Source: Saccharopolyspora thermophila (GTDB lineage Bacteria > Actinomycetota > Actinomycetes > Mycobacteriales > Pseudonocardiaceae). Taken from it: DNA of 64,000 bases. The stretch covers positions 690,593 through 754,592 of the forward strand of contig NZ_BMMT01000001.1 in the NCBI RefSeq assembly GCF_014646075.1. Reading direction: 5' to 3'. The notes beneath the pieces were generated by a model. The model had not been told where the DNA came from, ran no database searches, and saw nothing but the letters and a program-made list of their open reading frames with translations. The translations under genes were made by a program, and so were the position numbers. How positions within the stretch are numbered: position 1 is the first letter of the stretch; the number at the start of each line of letters is the position of its first letter. Shown in pieces: positions 8,744-19,662 of this stretch.

Positions 8744-9655
8744 TCAGCCGTGGAGGGCGCGGTAGGCGCGGACGGCGCCCGGGTGCAGGGGAACGTCACC
8801 GGTGCCGATGAGGTTACGGACGTCCAGGAACTGGGTGCCCACCGTTTCCCGCGGCACCAGGAACGGCGCACGCAGCACCAGCACCCGCACCACCGCCTCG
8901 GCGAGGTCGGCAGGCAGGTCGGGCGTGCAGGCCAGGATGTTCGCCACGCCGATCGTCGGCACCCCGGCCGCGTGCCGATAGCCGCCCGGCGGCACGGGGA
9001 GCGCGTCGCAGACCGGACGGCATACCGGCTCGACCGCGTCCAGCGGCAGCAACCGGATGCCCACCCGCTCGTCCAGTGCCTTCACCGCAGGCGTCGGCAC
9101 TCCACCCGACCACAGCAGGGCGTCGATGCGGCAGGTTTCCAGCGCGGCGATCGCCTCCTCCAGCGGCAGCGACGTTGTCCGCACACCCGGGCGCGAGCCC
9201 AGTAGGCGGGCGCCAATCAGCGCGGTGCCGGACTTCGGGGCGCCGATCGACACGGTGCGCCCCGCGAGGTCGTCGAGGGTCCGCACCGGGCTGTCCGCCA
9301 ACACGACCAGCTGCGTGTAGTTCTCGTACACCCGTCCCAGGGCGCGCAACGGGACCGGCGGCCCGAGCTCGCCGCGTTGCGCGGCGGTCACCGTGTCGGC
9401 GAGGACCATGCCGAGGTCCGCGTCGCCGCTGCGGAGCAGTTCGAGGTTGTTGACGCTGCCCTGGCTGGCCAGCACCGCCATCCGCACACCCGGCGCGGCG
9501 GCGGACACCTCGCCCGCCAGCAGGCGCGCGAAGGCCTGATAGAAGCCCCCCGGCTCGCCGGTGGCGATGCGCAGCGTGCGGTCGGGTGCGCCGCCGGTGC
9601 AGGCGGCCAGCAGGCCGGTGCCTGCCGCCGCGAGCAGGGTGCGCCGCCGGATCAT
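8744..9655 (-). CDS. TAXI-family solute-binding lipoprotein
   Basis: Extracytoplasmic solute receptor of the TAXI group (TRAP-transporter associated). A twin-Arg-like/basic N-terminus leads to a lipobox LLAAC with lipidation Cys at residue 19. TAXI hallmarks follow: IATGEPGGFYQAFARLLA, ASQGSVNNLELLRSGDADLGMV and VSIGAPKSGT. 303 aa. The start ATG overlaps the histidine-kinase stop (ATGA), so it is co-translated with a two-component system. No TRAP membrane subunits (DctQ/DctM or fused 4TM-12TM) are nearby; instead the unit begins with an MHS-type carboxylate symporter. It may therefore act as a sensory binding protein for the kinase instead of a transport receptor (inference). Confidence 0.88.
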   Translation of the reverse strand: MIRRRTLLAAAGTGLLAACTGGAPDRTLRIATGEPGGFYQAFARLLAGEVSAAAPGVRMAVLASQGSVNNLELLRSGDADLGMVLADTVTAAQRGELGPPVPLRALGRVYENYTQLVVLADSPVRTLDDLAGRTVSIGAPKSGTALIGARLLGSRPGVRTTSLPLEEAIAALETCRIDALLWSGGVPTPAVKALDERVGIRLLPLDAVEPVCRPVCDALPVPPGGYRHAAGVPTIGVANILACTPDLPADLAEAVVRVLVLRAPFLVPRETVGTQFLDVRNLIGTGDVPLHPGAVRAYRALHG

Positions 9656-11031
9656 CGTCCCTCCTGCACCGGGAGTTCCAGCCGTACCGCGAGGCCGTGC
9701 GGCCGCACCGGTTCGATCCGCAGCGTCCCGCCCCGGGCGGTCACCAGCTGGTCGGCGATCGCCAGGCCCAGCCCGGTGCCCCGGCTGCCACGGTGCCTAC
9801 CGGCGCGCCAGAAACGTTGCGCAGCCAGCGCGATCTCCCCCTCGGACAGTCCCGGTCCGGTGTCGGTGACGCTCAACGTGCACCGCCCGCCGGCGGCCTC
9901 GCAGGTCACGACCACGCTCGCCCCCTCCCCGGCGTACTTGGCGCCGTTGTCCAGCAGGATGTCCAGGATCTGGGCGAGGTCGTCGGCCGGGACGGCCGCG
10001 GCCACCCGGTCCACGCGGCCCGCGGTCAGCTCGACGCCCGCCGCCTCGGCCGCCGACCGCCACGCCGCGACCCGGTCGGCCACGACCTCCGCGACCTCGG
10101 CGGGCTCGGCCGTGGCGATTCCGGCCGGCACGCGGTCCGCGGTGGCCAGCGCCAGCAGCCGGTCCAGCAGCGACTCCAGCCGGTCCACCTCGTCCAGGGT
10201 CGACCGGTAGGTGTCCGCGCCCTCCGCGGTGATCCGCCGCTCCAGCGCGTCAACCCGCAGGCGCAGCGCCGCCATCGGGTTCCGCAGCTGGTGCGACGCG
10301 TCCGCCACCAGGCGCCGCTGCTGCTCGTCGGCCTCGGCGACGGCCTCCGACATGCGGTTGAACGACACCGCCAGTTCCCGCAGCTCCGGCGGCCCGGCAC
10401 CCACCGGGACCCGCGAGCGCCGCGATCCGGCCTCCACGGCCCGCACGCCTTCCCGCAGGTCGGCCAGGGGGCGCAGCACCCAGCGGGCCAGCACCCAGGC
10501 CAGCAGCCCGCACACCAGCAGCGCACTCACCGCGCCCGCCGCGATCAGCGCCCATCGCCCGGCGATGTCCCGCGTCGCCTGCTGCACGGACGCCCGCATG
10601 ACCACCGCCCCGGTGACCCGCGTGCCGTCGCCGACCGGCCGGTAGCGGAGCAGGTCGCCGTCGGACCACGGCCACAGCCACGGCACCGGCCCGGCGAGCT
10701 CGTTGCGCAGCGCCTTGTCGATCGCCCCGGAGACGTCGGCGGCCTGCATCCCGCCGGTTTCCACCACCGGCGCGCGGTTGGCCTCGACCACCACCAGCGG
10801 TTCGCCGTAGAGCTCGGTGAAACGGCGCGCCTCGGCGACCAGCCGGGTGGTGTCGTCGGCGGCGAAGGCGTGGTCGGCGAGTACGGCGAAGTGGTCGAGG
10901 TCGGCGGTGCGCGCCAGCACGAGCTGCTGCGTCCGCTCCGCGGCGGTGGCGCGCAGCAGCGGAGCGGCGAACGCGGCCACGGCGACGACGGAGAACGTGA
11001 GCAGCACCAGCAGCAGCCGTCGACGCATCAC
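9652..11031 (-). CDS. Sensor histidine kinase (HAMP, HisKA, HATPase)
   Basis: Membrane two-component sensor, 459 aa. Transmembrane segments at about residues 6-28 and 160-182 flank an extracytoplasmic domain of about 130 residues; HAMP follows, then the phospho-acceptor His247 in DASHQLRNPMAALRLR. ATPase boxes are LDNGAKYAGEGA (N), VTDTGPGLS (G1) and GTGLGLAIADQL (G2). Start is GTG at 11031 or ATG at 11028. Its stop overlaps the start of the TAXI receptor gene, and the cognate regulator lies upstream. The large outer domain could contact the TAXI lipoprotein. Regulation by two hairpins in the leader between regulator and kinase is possible. Confidence 0.93.
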   Translation of the reverse strand: MMRRRLLLVLLTFSVVAVAAFAAPLLRATAAERTQQLVLARTADLDHFAVLADHAFAADDTTRLVAEARRFTELYGEPLVVVEANRAPVVETGGMQAADVSGAIDKALRNELAGPVPWLWPWSDGDLLRYRPVGDGTRVTGAVVMRASVQQATRDIAGRWALIAAGAVSALLVCGLLAWVLARWVLRPLADLREGVRAVEAGSRRSRVPVGAGPPELRELAVSFNRMSEAVAEADEQQRRLVADASHQLRNPMAALRLRVDALERRITAEGADTYRSTLDEVDRLESLLDRLLALATADRVPAGIATAEPAEVAEVVADRVAAWRSAAEAAGVELTAGRVDRVAAAVPADDLAQILDILLDNGAKYAGEGASVVVTCEAAGGRCTLSVTDTGPGLSEGEIALAAQRFWRAGRHRGSRGTGLGLAIADQLVTARGGTLRIEPVRPHGLAVRLELPVQEGR

Positions 11032-11055
11032 CGGGCTCCGGAGGCTCTCGCGGGC

Positions 11056-11098
11056 GCACCGCAGGCACGCGCGGTGCGCACCGGGGCCGCGCGGCCCC
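11056..11098 (-). promoter_or_regulatory. Two hairpins between response regulator and kinase genes
   Basis: The 120-base spacer holds two perfect inverted repeats: GCACCGC (11056-11062) with GCGGTGC (11071-11077), and GGGGCC (11083-11088) with GGCCCC (11093-11098). Co-directional genes flank it, so these could lower kinase and receptor expression relative to the regulator by partial termination or RNA processing. Function is inferred from structure only. Confidence 0.45.
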
Positions 11099-11151
11099 GC
11101 GACCGCGACACGCCCGTGCCGAAGGCGGGTTCGCCGGGAATGGTGGCCCCC

Positions 11152-11808
11152 TCACTCGCCGAAGCGGTAGCCGAAGCCGCGGATCGTGACCAGCAGCTCG
11201 GGGCGGCCGAGCTTGGCGCGCAGTTGCGCGATGTGCACGTCCAGCGACCGCGACACCGCCAGGTACGCGTCGCCCCAGACCTCGTCCATCAGGCGCTGCC
11301 GGCTCACCGCGGTGCCCACCTCCCGGGCCAGGACCGCGAGCACGTCGAACTCCTTCGGGGTCAGCTCCACGTCCTGCTCGCCGACCCGCACCCGCCGGGT
11401 GCGCAGGTCCACGTGCACGTCGCCCACCCGGACCTCGTCGGCGCCCGGCGGCACCGGCCGGCCCCGCCGCGCCACGGCCTCGATGCGGGCCAGCAGTTCC
11501 GCCATCCGCACCGGCTTGACCAGGTAGTCGTCCGCCCCCGAGCGCAGCCCGCGGACCACCATCCGCTCCTCGCCGCGGGCGGTCAGCACCACCACCGGGA
11601 TCGGGCCGATACGGCGTAGCTTGCGCAGCACGTCCAGGCCGTCGGCGTCCGGCAACCCCAGGTCCAGCAGCACCAGGTCGTGGTCGCGGTGCCGGGTCAG
11701 GGCGTCCGCGCCACGGGAGACCCGGGTGGGCTGGTGGCCGTGCGCGGCGAGCACGTCGACGAGCGCGTCGGCGACCCCGTCGTCGTCCTCGACGAGCAGC
11801 ACCCGCAC
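11152..11808 (-). CDS. OmpR/PhoB-family response regulator
   Basis: DNA-binding response regulator, 218 aa. The receiver domain (1-115) has the acidic pair E7/D8-D9, phospho-acceptor D49 in LLDLGLPD and the conserved lysine in YLVKPVR. The C-terminal winged helix contains ELTPKEFDVLAVLARE and ends with the recognition-helix/wing segment SLDVHIAQLRAKL...TIRGFGYRF. It lies 93 bases after the MHS transporter and 120 bases before its kinase, all on the minus strand, so it likely controls the transporter in response to the kinase/TAXI pair. Confidence 0.95.
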   Translation of the reverse strand: MRVLLVEDDDGVADALVDVLAAHGHQPTRVSRGADALTRHRDHDLVLLDLGLPDADGLDVLRKLRRIGPIPVVVLTARGEERMVVRGLRSGADDYLVKPVRMAELLARIEAVARRGRPVPPGADEVRVGDVHVDLRTRRVRVGEQDVELTPKEFDVLAVLAREVGTAVSRQRLMDEVWGDAYLAVSRSLDVHIAQLRAKLGRPELLVTIRGFGYRFGE

Positions 11809-11901
11809 CGGCCACCTCCGAAAGCTCCGCTCGACCGAGTATGAGCGGGCACTCAGCGGGTTTGCGCAGGTGGTCCGGCGGGACCCCGCCGGACCGCGCG
11901 G

Positions 11902-13206
11902 TCACCCCTCGATGCGGGAGTCCTTCGACGTCTCACGCATCCGCAGGTACACCAGCAGCGAGATCAGCACGCAGCCGGAGACGTACCAGAAGTACGCGTT
12001 CTCCAGCCCGGCCTGCTTGAGCCACAGCGCCACGTACTCGGACGTGCCGCCGAAGATCGCCACCGTCAGCGCGTACGGCAGGCCCACGCCCAGCGCGCGG
12101 ATGTTCGTCGGGAACAGCTCCGCCTTCACGATCGCGTTGATCGAGGTGTAGCCGCTGACGATCGTCAGTCCCGCCAGCATCAGCGCGAACGCCAGCACCG
12201 GGTTCTGCGTGCCACCCAGCACCGTCATCAGCGGCACGGTGAGCACGGTGCCGCACACGCCGAACCCCAGCAGCAGCCACCGCCGCCCGATACGGTCCGA
12301 CAGCGCTCCCGCCAGTGGCTGCAGGCACAGGAACACCAGCAGCGCGAGGAAGTTGATCCAGGCCACCGTGCTCTTGTCGATGCCGGAGGTGTTCACCATG
12401 AACTTCTGCAGGTACGTGGTGTAGGTGTAGAAGGCCACGGTGCCGCCGAGGGTGAGGCCGACGACCAGCAGGCACTCCTTGGGGTGCTGCAGCAGCGCCC
12501 GCACGGTGCCCCGCTGCTCGGTGCCGGCGGACGCCCTGCGGTAGCTCTCGGTCTCGTCCATGCCGCGGCGCAGCCACATCACGACCAGTGCGCCGATCGC
12601 GCCGATCACGAACGGGATCCGCCAGCCCCACTGCTCCATCTCGTCGTTGGACAGCACCTGGAGCAGCACGATCTGCACGCCCAGCGCGGTGAGCTGCCCG
12701 GCGACCAGCGTCACGTACTGGAAGCTGGAGTAGAAGCCGCGGCGACCGGCCGTGGCGACCTCGGACAGGTAGGTCGCGGAGGTTGAGTACTCGCCGCCTA
12801 CCGAGACGCCCTGCACCAGCCGGGCCAGCACCAGCAGCACCGGGGCGGCCAGGCCGATCGTGTGGTAGCCCGGGGCCAGCGCGATCACCAGCGAGCCGCA
12901 GGCCATCAGCGTCACCGACAGCGTCAGCGCGGCCCGGCGGCCGAACCGGTCGGCGTAGCGGCCGAGCATCCAGCCGCCCAGCGGGCGCATCAGGAAGCCG
13001 ATCGCGAACACGCCTGCGGTGTTGAGCAGCTGGGCGGTCAGATCGCCTTTCGGGAAGAACGCCGCGGCGAAGTACACGCTGAACGCGGTGTAGGTGTACC
13101 AGTCGTACCACTCGATCAGGTTGCCGATCGAGCCGCGAATGACGTTGGCGACCACCCGGCGTTCGCTGCGCACCGCCTCGTCGCGGCCGCGGACCTCAGT
13201 TGTCAT
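11902..13206 (-). CDS. MHS-family (metabolite:H+ symporter) MFS transporter
   Basis: Twelve-helix major facilitator of the MHS group, which takes up organic acids such as alpha-ketoglutarate, citrate or proline betaine by proton symport. Family signatures are IEWYDWYTYTAFSVYFA in TM1, RPLGGWMLGRYADRFGRR in loop 2-3, LVQGVSVGGEYSTSATYLSE in TM4-5 and ALSDRIGRRWLL in loop 8-9. ATG at 13206 with GGAGGG just upstream gives 434 aa; an earlier in-frame start adds only a short unconserved extension. First gene of a putative operon with the response regulator, kinase and TAXI lipoprotein, suggesting carboxylate uptake under two-component control. Confidence 0.9.
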   Translation of the reverse strand: MTTEVRGRDEAVRSERRVVANVIRGSIGNLIEWYDWYTYTAFSVYFAAAFFPKGDLTAQLLNTAGVFAIGFLMRPLGGWMLGRYADRFGRRAALTLSVTLMACGSLVIALAPGYHTIGLAAPVLLVLARLVQGVSVGGEYSTSATYLSEVATAGRRGFYSSFQYVTLVAGQLTALGVQIVLLQVLSNDEMEQWGWRIPFVIGAIGALVVMWLRRGMDETESYRRASAGTEQRGTVRALLQHPKECLLVVGLTLGGTVAFYTYTTYLQKFMVNTSGIDKSTVAWINFLALLVFLCLQPLAGALSDRIGRRWLLLGFGVCGTVLTVPLMTVLGGTQNPVLAFALMLAGLTIVSGYTSINAIVKAELFPTNIRALGVGLPYALTVAIFGGTSEYVALWLKQAGLENAYFWYVSGCVLISLLVYLRMRETSKDSRIEG

Positions 13207-13469
13207 CCGTCCCTCCATGTCGTGAACGGACTCACACTGCGGAGCCGTGCGGACCGGCAACAAGGAGGGCGGCTCTTCCTTTACGTCTGGTTAACGTGAT
13301 GCCAGAGTCAGTGGCTGCGCCCGGGTGGGCCGGAGGAGGTGATGTCCTGCACGGGGCCCTACCCGTCGGCGCGGGAATGAATCATCGTGGACCTGCGTTT
13401 CGCCCGACGAAGCCGCACCGCCCCCGGCGGTCTTCCACATCGTGGGAGGGCGGTGCCTCACCTACTAGG

Positions 13470-13934
13470 ATGGTTGCTGTGCTGGTGATCCGACGCGACC
13501 TCGTGGACGCGATGGTCGCGCATGCCCGACGGGACCACCCGGACGAGGCGTGCGGTGTGATTGCCGGCCCGGAAGGGTCGGACCGCCCGGAACGCCTGAT
13601 CGAAATGATCAACGCCGAGCGCTCGCCCACCTTCTACCGGTTCGACTCGACCGAGCAGCTGAAGGTGTGGCGCGAGATGGACGCCAACGACGAGGAGCCG
13701 GTGGTCATCTACCACTCGCATACCGCGACCGAGGCGTACCCCTCGCGCACCGACGTCTCCTACGCCTCGGAACCCAACGCGCACTACGTGCTCGTGTCCA
13801 CCCGGGACCCGAAGACCCACGAGCTGCGTTCCTTCCGGATCCTCGACGGTGAGGTCACCGAGGAGCCGGTGGAGGTCGTGGAGTCGTACATGTTCGCCCA
13901 CACCGGTGCCGATGAGGTTCCCGACCGCGACTGA
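13470..13934 (+). CDS. mec: JAMM/MPN metalloprotease Mec (CysO-cysteine hydrolase)
   Basis: Zinc JAB1/MPN/Mov34 peptidase that releases cysteine from the CysO-cysteine adduct. 154 aa. The JAMM set is complete: E26 (HPDEACGV), H82 and H84 (YHSHT), S92 and D95 (PSRTD). ATG at 13470 gives a three-residue extension over a second possible GTG start at 13479 that matches the usual VLVIRRDL beginning; either is possible. Order mec-cysO-cysM is as in Rv1334-Rv1336. In this genome the neighbouring CysO ends GGSR instead of GG, so this protease may also trim the carrier (see findings). Confidence 0.93.
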   Translation: MVAVLVIRRDLVDAMVAHARRDHPDEACGVIAGPEGSDRPERLIEMINAERSPTFYRFDSTEQLKVWREMDANDEEPVVIYHSHTATEAYPSRTDVSYASEPNAHYVLVSTRDPKTHELRSFRILDGEVTEEPVEVVESYMFAHTGADEVPDRD

Positions 13935-14000
13935 GCCGCGGTCCGACACCGTGTTCGCGTCCCGTACCCTATGAAGTCCTCTGTGGACAGGAGGTTCCCC

Positions 14001-15471
<1,471 letters not shown>

Positions 15472-15478
15472 CTCCTGG

Positions 15479-15508
15479 GGGCACCTTCGACCTCGGCCGA
15501 AGGTGCCC
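15479..15508 (+). terminator. Hairpin terminator after cysM
   Basis: Perfect 11-base stem GGGCACCTTCG (15479-15489) and CGAAGGTGCCC (15498-15508) with an 8-base loop, starting eight bases after the cysM stop. There is no U-tract, as is usual in GC-rich actinobacteria. It separates the cysteine genes from the rhomboid-murI operon. Confidence 0.75.
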
Positions 15509-15597
15509 TGCGGCCCGTGCGTTCGACGACCGGGACGGCGGAAAACTCAGGGGCATCCCCGAGGCCGCAACGGGTTTCACCGCGTAGCCTCGATGGC

Positions 15598-16227
15598 GTG
15601 AACCGACTGCCCGAGCGTCGCCGGCCACGCGTGCTTCCGGAGAACCCGCTGCGAGCCGCGGTGGGCATGCTGATCGCCGTCGCGGTCCTGTACGGCATCG
15701 AGTTCTACGACCTCGCGACCCCGGCCGCGCGGCTCGACGACAACGGCATCGAGCCGCGCGAGGTGGACGGCCTGGACGGCATCCTGTGGGCGCCGCTGCT
15801 GCACTTCGGCTGGCCGCACCTGATGGCCAACACGCTGCCGCTCCTCGTCCTGGGCTGGCTGGTGCTCGCCGGCGGCCTGCGGCAGTTCGTCGCGGTGACC
15901 GCCACGGTGTGGATCATCGGCGGCCTGGGCACCTGGCTGGTCGGCGCGCCCGGCGTGCACGTCGGCGCATCCGGGGTGATCTTCGGCTGGATGGTGTTCC
16001 TGCTGCTGCGCGGCTTCTTCCAGCGCAGCTTCGGGCAGATCCTGGTTGCGGTGGTGCTGTTCTTCTACTGGGGCGGCATGCTGTGGGGCGTGCTGCCCGG
16101 GCAACCCGGGATCTCCTGGGAGGGCCATCTGTTCGGCGCGCTGGGCGGCGCCCTCGCGGCCTGGCTGGTGGCGCGCGCCACGCGACGCCCGGGCTCGACC
16201 AACGAGCCTGGCACACTGGCCGGGTGA
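15598..16227 (+). CDS. Rhomboid-family intramembrane serine protease
   Basis: Polytopic membrane protease of 209 aa, homologous by position and sequence to Rv1337. About six hydrophobic segments follow a basic N-terminus. The catalytic serine lies in [12 protein letters not shown] (GxSG motif) and the partner histidine in [20 protein letters not shown] start at 15598 ([11 protein letters not shown]). Its stop overlaps the murI start (GTGA). Substrates are unknown; in mycobacteria this rhomboid is a conserved member of the mec-cysO-cysM-murI neighbourhood. Confidence 0.9.
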   Translation: MNRLPERRRPRVLPENPLRAAVGMLIAVAVLYGIEFYDLATPAARLDDNGIEPREVDGLDGILWAPLLHFGWPHLMANTLPLLVLGWLVLAGGLRQFVAVTATVWIIGGLGTWLVGAPGVHVGASGVIFGWMVFLLLRGFFQRSFGQILVAVVLFFYWGGMLWGVLPGQPGISWEGHLFGALGGALAAWLVARATRRPGSTNEPGTLAG

Positions 16228-17036
16228 CTGACGCACCGATCGGGATCTTCGACTCCGGCGTCGGTGGCCTGACGGTGGCCCGCGCAATCATGGACCAGCT
16301 GCCCGGCGAGACGCTGCACTACGTCGGCGACACCGCCAACGCCCCCTACGGGCCGATGCCGTTGGCCGAGATCCGCGCCCGCACCCTCGCGATCACCGAC
16401 TCGATGGTGGCCGACGGTGTCAAGCTGCTGGTGATCGCGTGCAACACCGCGTCGTCGGCGTGCCTGCGCGACGCGCGCGAGCGCTACTCGATCCCGGTCG
16501 TGGAGGTGGTGCTGCCGGCGGTGCGGCGAGCGGTCGCGACCACCCGCAACGGTCGGGTCGGGGTGATTGGCACCAAGGCCACCATCCGGTCCCGCGCCTA
16601 CGACGACGCGTTCACCGCGGCCCCGCACATCGCCCTCACCACGGCGGCGTGCCCGCGGTTCGCCGACTTCGTCGAGCGCGGCATCACCAGCGGACGCCAG
16701 GTGCTCGGCCTCGCGCAGAGCTACCTGGACCCGCTCCAGCAGGCCGGCGTCGACACCCTCGTCCTCGGCTGCACCCACTACCCGCTGCTCACCGGTGTGC
16801 TGCAACTCGCGATGGGCGAGCACGTGACGTTGGTCTCCAGCGCCGAGGAGACCGCCAAGGACGTGGTGCGGGTGCTGACCGAGAACGACCTGCTCAGGGC
16901 GGCGTCCACGGCGTCGCACGAGTTCCGCGTCACGGGCGACCCCCAGCGGTTCGCCAGGTTGGCCGAGCGGTTCCTCGGCCGGGCGCCGCTGGCCGATGCC
17001 GTTCAGTCGCTGAGCGTGTCAAGCTCGATCGCATGA
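16224..17036 (+). CDS. murI: Glutamate racemase
   Basis: Makes D-glutamate for peptidoglycan. 270 aa. N-terminal [17 protein letters not shown], the first catalytic cysteine C73 in IACNTASSA and the second in LGCTHYPLL are intact, with D10/S11 and the [11 protein letters not shown] loop as usual. GTG start overlapping the rhomboid stop, and its TGA overlaps the ATG of the next gene, so three genes are translationally chained. Confidence 0.97.
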   Translation: MTDAPIGIFDSGVGGLTVARAIMDQLPGETLHYVGDTANAPYGPMPLAEIRARTLAITDSMVADGVKLLVIACNTASSACLRDARERYSIPVVEVVLPAVRRAVATTRNGRVGVIGTKATIRSRAYDDAFTAAPHIALTTAACPRFADFVERGITSGRQVLGLAQSYLDPLQQAGVDTLVLGCTHYPLLTGVLQLAMGEHVTLVSSAEETAKDVVRVLTENDLLRAASTASHEFRVTGDPQRFARLAERFLGRAPLADAVQSLSVSSSIA

Positions 17037-17803
17037 AGCTGACGATCCTCGGTTGTTCCGGGAGCTTCCCCGGCCCGGATTCGCCTTCTTCCGGGTACCT
17101 TTTGGAATCCGGCGGCACCCGTATCGCGCTCGACCTCGGCAACGGCACGCTGGGCGCGATGCAGCGGTTCATCGACCCGTTCGAGCTCGACGCCGTGTTC
17201 CTCACCCACCTGCACCCGGACCACTGCGCGGACTTCGGCGCGTTGACGGTGCTGCGCCGCTACCACCCGAACCCGCCGTACGACCCGACCGTGCACCGGT
17301 TGCCGGTGATCGCGCCGGAGAACGCGCCGGAGCGGTTCGCCGCGCTCTACGCGCCCAACGCCGAGGAACTGGCCGAGACCGATCTGTCGGACGTGTTCGA
17401 GTTCGTCCCGATCTCCCCCGAGCCGGTGCGCATCGGGGCGTTCGAGGTGCGCGCGGTGCCCGTGGCGCACCTGTGCCCGGCGTGGGGGTTCCGCGTGGCG
17501 GCAGAGGGCCGTGTGCTGGCCTACACCGGCGACACCGGGCCGTGTCCGCAGCTGACCGAGCTGGCCGCGGACGCCGACGTGCTGCTGTCGGAGGCGTCCT
17601 GGGCGGACTTTCCGGACGCACCGGACGGCGTGCACCTGTCGGGCCGTCAGGCGGCGGGGGTCGCTACTGCCGCCGGTGCCCGCCGCCTGCTGCTCACCCA
17701 CGTCGTGCCGTGGGCGGACCGGGACGCGATCCTCACCGAGGCCAAGGCCGCCTTCGACGGCCCGGCCGAGCTGGTCGCGGCCGACCGCACCTACGACATC
17801 TGA
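17033..17803 (+). CDS. Metallo-beta-lactamase-fold phosphodiesterase (Rv1339-like)
   Basis: MBL-fold hydrolase of 256 aa. The zinc motif [11 protein letters not shown] (HxHxDH) lies near residue 62, with later ligands in [21 protein letters not shown] and LLTHVVPW. The M. tuberculosis counterpart Rv1339 has been described as an atypical class II cyclic-AMP phosphodiesterase, so a role in lowering cAMP is the best guess; the substrate here is unproven. The start ATG overlaps the murI stop. Placement between murI and rph matches mycobacteria exactly. Confidence 0.88.
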   Translation: MKLTILGCSGSFPGPDSPSSGYLLESGGTRIALDLGNGTLGAMQRFIDPFELDAVFLTHLHPDHCADFGALTVLRRYHPNPPYDPTVHRLPVIAPENAPERFAALYAPNAEELAETDLSDVFEFVPISPEPVRIGAFEVRAVPVAHLCPAWGFRVAAEGRVLAYTGDTGPCPQLTELAADADVLLSEASWADFPDAPDGVHLSGRQAAGVATAAGARRLLLTHVVPWADRDAILTEAKAAFDGPAELVAADRTYDI

Positions 17804-17908
17804 CGTCCCCGGACGGCGGTTCCCGATCGACACCGCGGCCTGGGCACCTTGACACGATCTTGGGGTGCCCCTGACGAGCTGTTGGTCCGGCGGGCTTAGG
17901 GTTGGGGC

Positions 17909-18664
17909 GTGGCACGAGCTGACGGGCGGAGCGACGACGAGCTCCGAGAGGTGCGGATCACCCGCGGGTACCAGGACTGGCCGGCCGGTTCGGTGCTGGT
18001 GGAATTCGGCCGGACGCGGGTGCTGTGCGCGGCGACCGTCCAGGAGGGCGTGCCGCGCTGGCGGACCGGCTCGGGGCTGGGCTGGGTGACCGCCGAGTAC
18101 GCGATGCTGCCGTCGTCCACCAACACCCGCAGCGCGCGGGAGTCGGTGAAGGGCCGCATCGGCGGGCGGACCCACGAGATCAGCCGGCTGATCGGCCGCT
18201 CGCTGCGGGCGTGCATCGACATGGCCGCGCTCGGCGAGAACACCATCACGATCGACTGCGACGTGATCCAGGCCGACGGCGGCACCCGCACCGCGGCGAT
18301 CACCGGCGCCTACGTGGCGCTGGCCGACGCCGTGACGTGGCTGGGCGCGGCCGGGCGGCTGTCCGACCCGAAGCCGCTGTCCTGCTCGGTGGCGGCGGTC
18401 AGCGTGGGTGTGGTGGACGGCCGGGTGCGGCTGGACCTGCCCTACGAGGAGGACTCCCGCGCCGAGGTGGACATGAACGTGGTGGCCACCGACCACGGCA
18501 CCCTCGTGGAGGTGCAGGGCACCGGCGAGGGCGCCACCTTCACCCGCTCGACCATGGACAAGATGATCGACTTCGCGTTGGCGGGCTGCGCGCGGCTCGC
18601 CGAGCTGCAGGCCGAGGCGCTGGCCGCGCCGTACCCGGGCGAGCTGCCGGGAAGTGCGGCATGA
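17909..18664 (+). CDS. rph: Ribonuclease PH
   Basis: Phosphate-dependent 3'-5' exoribonuclease that trims tRNA precursors. 251 aa. Landmarks include [13 protein letters not shown], the basic patch [45 protein letters not shown] and the phosphate/active-site region [25 protein letters not shown] start at 17909. Ends within the rdgB start (ATGA), so both are translated together. Confidence 0.96.
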   Translation: MARADGRSDDELREVRITRGYQDWPAGSVLVEFGRTRVLCAATVQEGVPRWRTGSGLGWVTAEYAMLPSSTNTRSARESVKGRIGGRTHEISRLIGRSLRACIDMAALGENTITIDCDVIQADGGTRTAAITGAYVALADAVTWLGAAGRLSDPKPLSCSVAAVSVGVVDGRVRLDLPYEEDSRAEVDMNVVATDHGTLVEVQGTGEGATFTRSTMDKMIDFALAGCARLAELQAEALAAPYPGELPGSAA

Positions 18665-19266
18665 CGCGGATCCTGCTGGCCACCCGGAACCAGAAGAAGC
18701 TGGTGGAACTGCGCCGCATCCTGGCCGCCGAGGGCGTCACCGGCGTGGAGGTCGTCGGCTTGGCGGACGTGCCGGAGTTCCCGGAGGCACCGGAAACGGG
18801 TGCCACGTTCGAGGAGAACGCGGTGGCCAAGGCGGCGGACGCGGCCAAGGCCACCGGCCTGCCCACGGTCGCCGACGACTCGGGCATCGAGGTGGACGCG
18901 CTCAACGGCATGCCGGGCGTGCTGTCGGCGCGCTGGGCGGGCCGGCACGGTGACGACCAGGCCAACCTCGACCTCGTCTTGGGCCAGCTGGCGGACGTCC
19001 CGGACGAGCGCCGAGGAGCGGCGTTCGTCTCGGCGGCGGCCCTGGTCCTCCCGGACGGCACCCAGACGGTGGTCCGAGGAGAGTGGCGCGGCACGGTGAT
19101 CCGCGAGGCACGCGGCACCAACGGCTTCGGCTACGACCCGATCTTCGTCCCGGAGGGCGAGACCCGGACCAGCGCGGAACTGTCCCCGGAGGAGAAGGAC
19201 GCGGACTCCCACCGAGGTCGAGCCCTGAGGCTGCTCCTCCCGGAGCTCCGCAAGCTCGCGGACTGA
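18661..19266 (+). CDS. rdgB: RdgB/HAM1 non-canonical purine NTP pyrophosphatase
   Basis: Hydrolyses dITP, dXTP and XTP to their monophosphates to keep deaminated purines out of nucleic acids. 201 aa. [18 protein letters not shown] binds nucleotide, [33 protein letters not shown] carries the metal-binding acidic residues, and [15 protein letters not shown] and SHRGRALR complete the pocket. Start overlaps the rph stop. Last gene of the Rv1329c-Rv1341-like block. Confidence 0.96.
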   Translation: MTRILLATRNQKKLVELRRILAAEGVTGVEVVGLADVPEFPEAPETGATFEENAVAKAADAAKATGLPTVADDSGIEVDALNGMPGVLSARWAGRHGDDQANLDLVLGQLADVPDERRGAAFVSAAALVLPDGTQTVVRGEWRGTVIREARGTNGFGYDPIFVPEGETRTSAELSPEEKDADSHRGRALRLLLPELRKLAD

Positions 19267-19310
19267 ACCCAAACTTTTCGCGGCCCTTTGCGCATCGCGG
19301 GATGGTGGCG

Positions 19311-19662
19311 TCAGCCGTCGAGCGCGCCGTTCTTGACCGCGCGCAGGAACGCCTGCCACTGGGCAGGAGCGAGTGTCAAGCACCCACCATCGCGATCCCT
19401 GGTGTCCCGGATTCCCACACAGCGTCAAAGCCAATAGCGCTCCTGTGCGTTTGTGGATGAGCTCGAGCGTCGTCGCAGGATCTGCTGCATGCGCACGTAG
19501 ATGTTCCATCATCAACGCGTAGTCGGATACGGCTTCGAGGTCTTCGACATAGAAGCCGCCGTGCTGGCTCTCGAGGTAGACGACATCGGCGTCCTCGGCG
19601 TCGCTGTAGCGGAGGATGGTCACCTGTCCCCGACCGGGACCTCGAAGGTCGCCACACTCTGG
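19311..19662 (-). pseudogene. Remnant of an XRE-DUF5753 regulator fused to a DUF397 fragment
   Basis: Two decayed genes joined by a deletion. Reading minus strand from 19662, the frame gives GQVTILRYSDAEDADVVYLE, then YALMMEHLRAHAADP and LELIHKRTGALLA, the C-terminal end of a DUF5753 helix-turn-helix regulator; the intact gene at 26238-27086 has the matching FVILRYSNHIDPDVVYLE and MMMDHLRAHAVDP. Directly after, in a shifted frame, comes IRDTRDRDGGCLTLAP and WQAFLRAVKNGALDG ending in TGA at 19311, the C-terminal half of a DUF397 protein. The HTH domain, the DUF5753 N-terminus and the DUF397 N-terminus are gone. The preserved DUF5753-then-DUF397 order shows an ancestral pair. Confidence 0.85.

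Noticed and set aside
13264..13469. Possible small gene between the MHS transporter and mec
   Set aside because: No SD-linked frame and poor codon structure; best seen as the divergent promoter gap.
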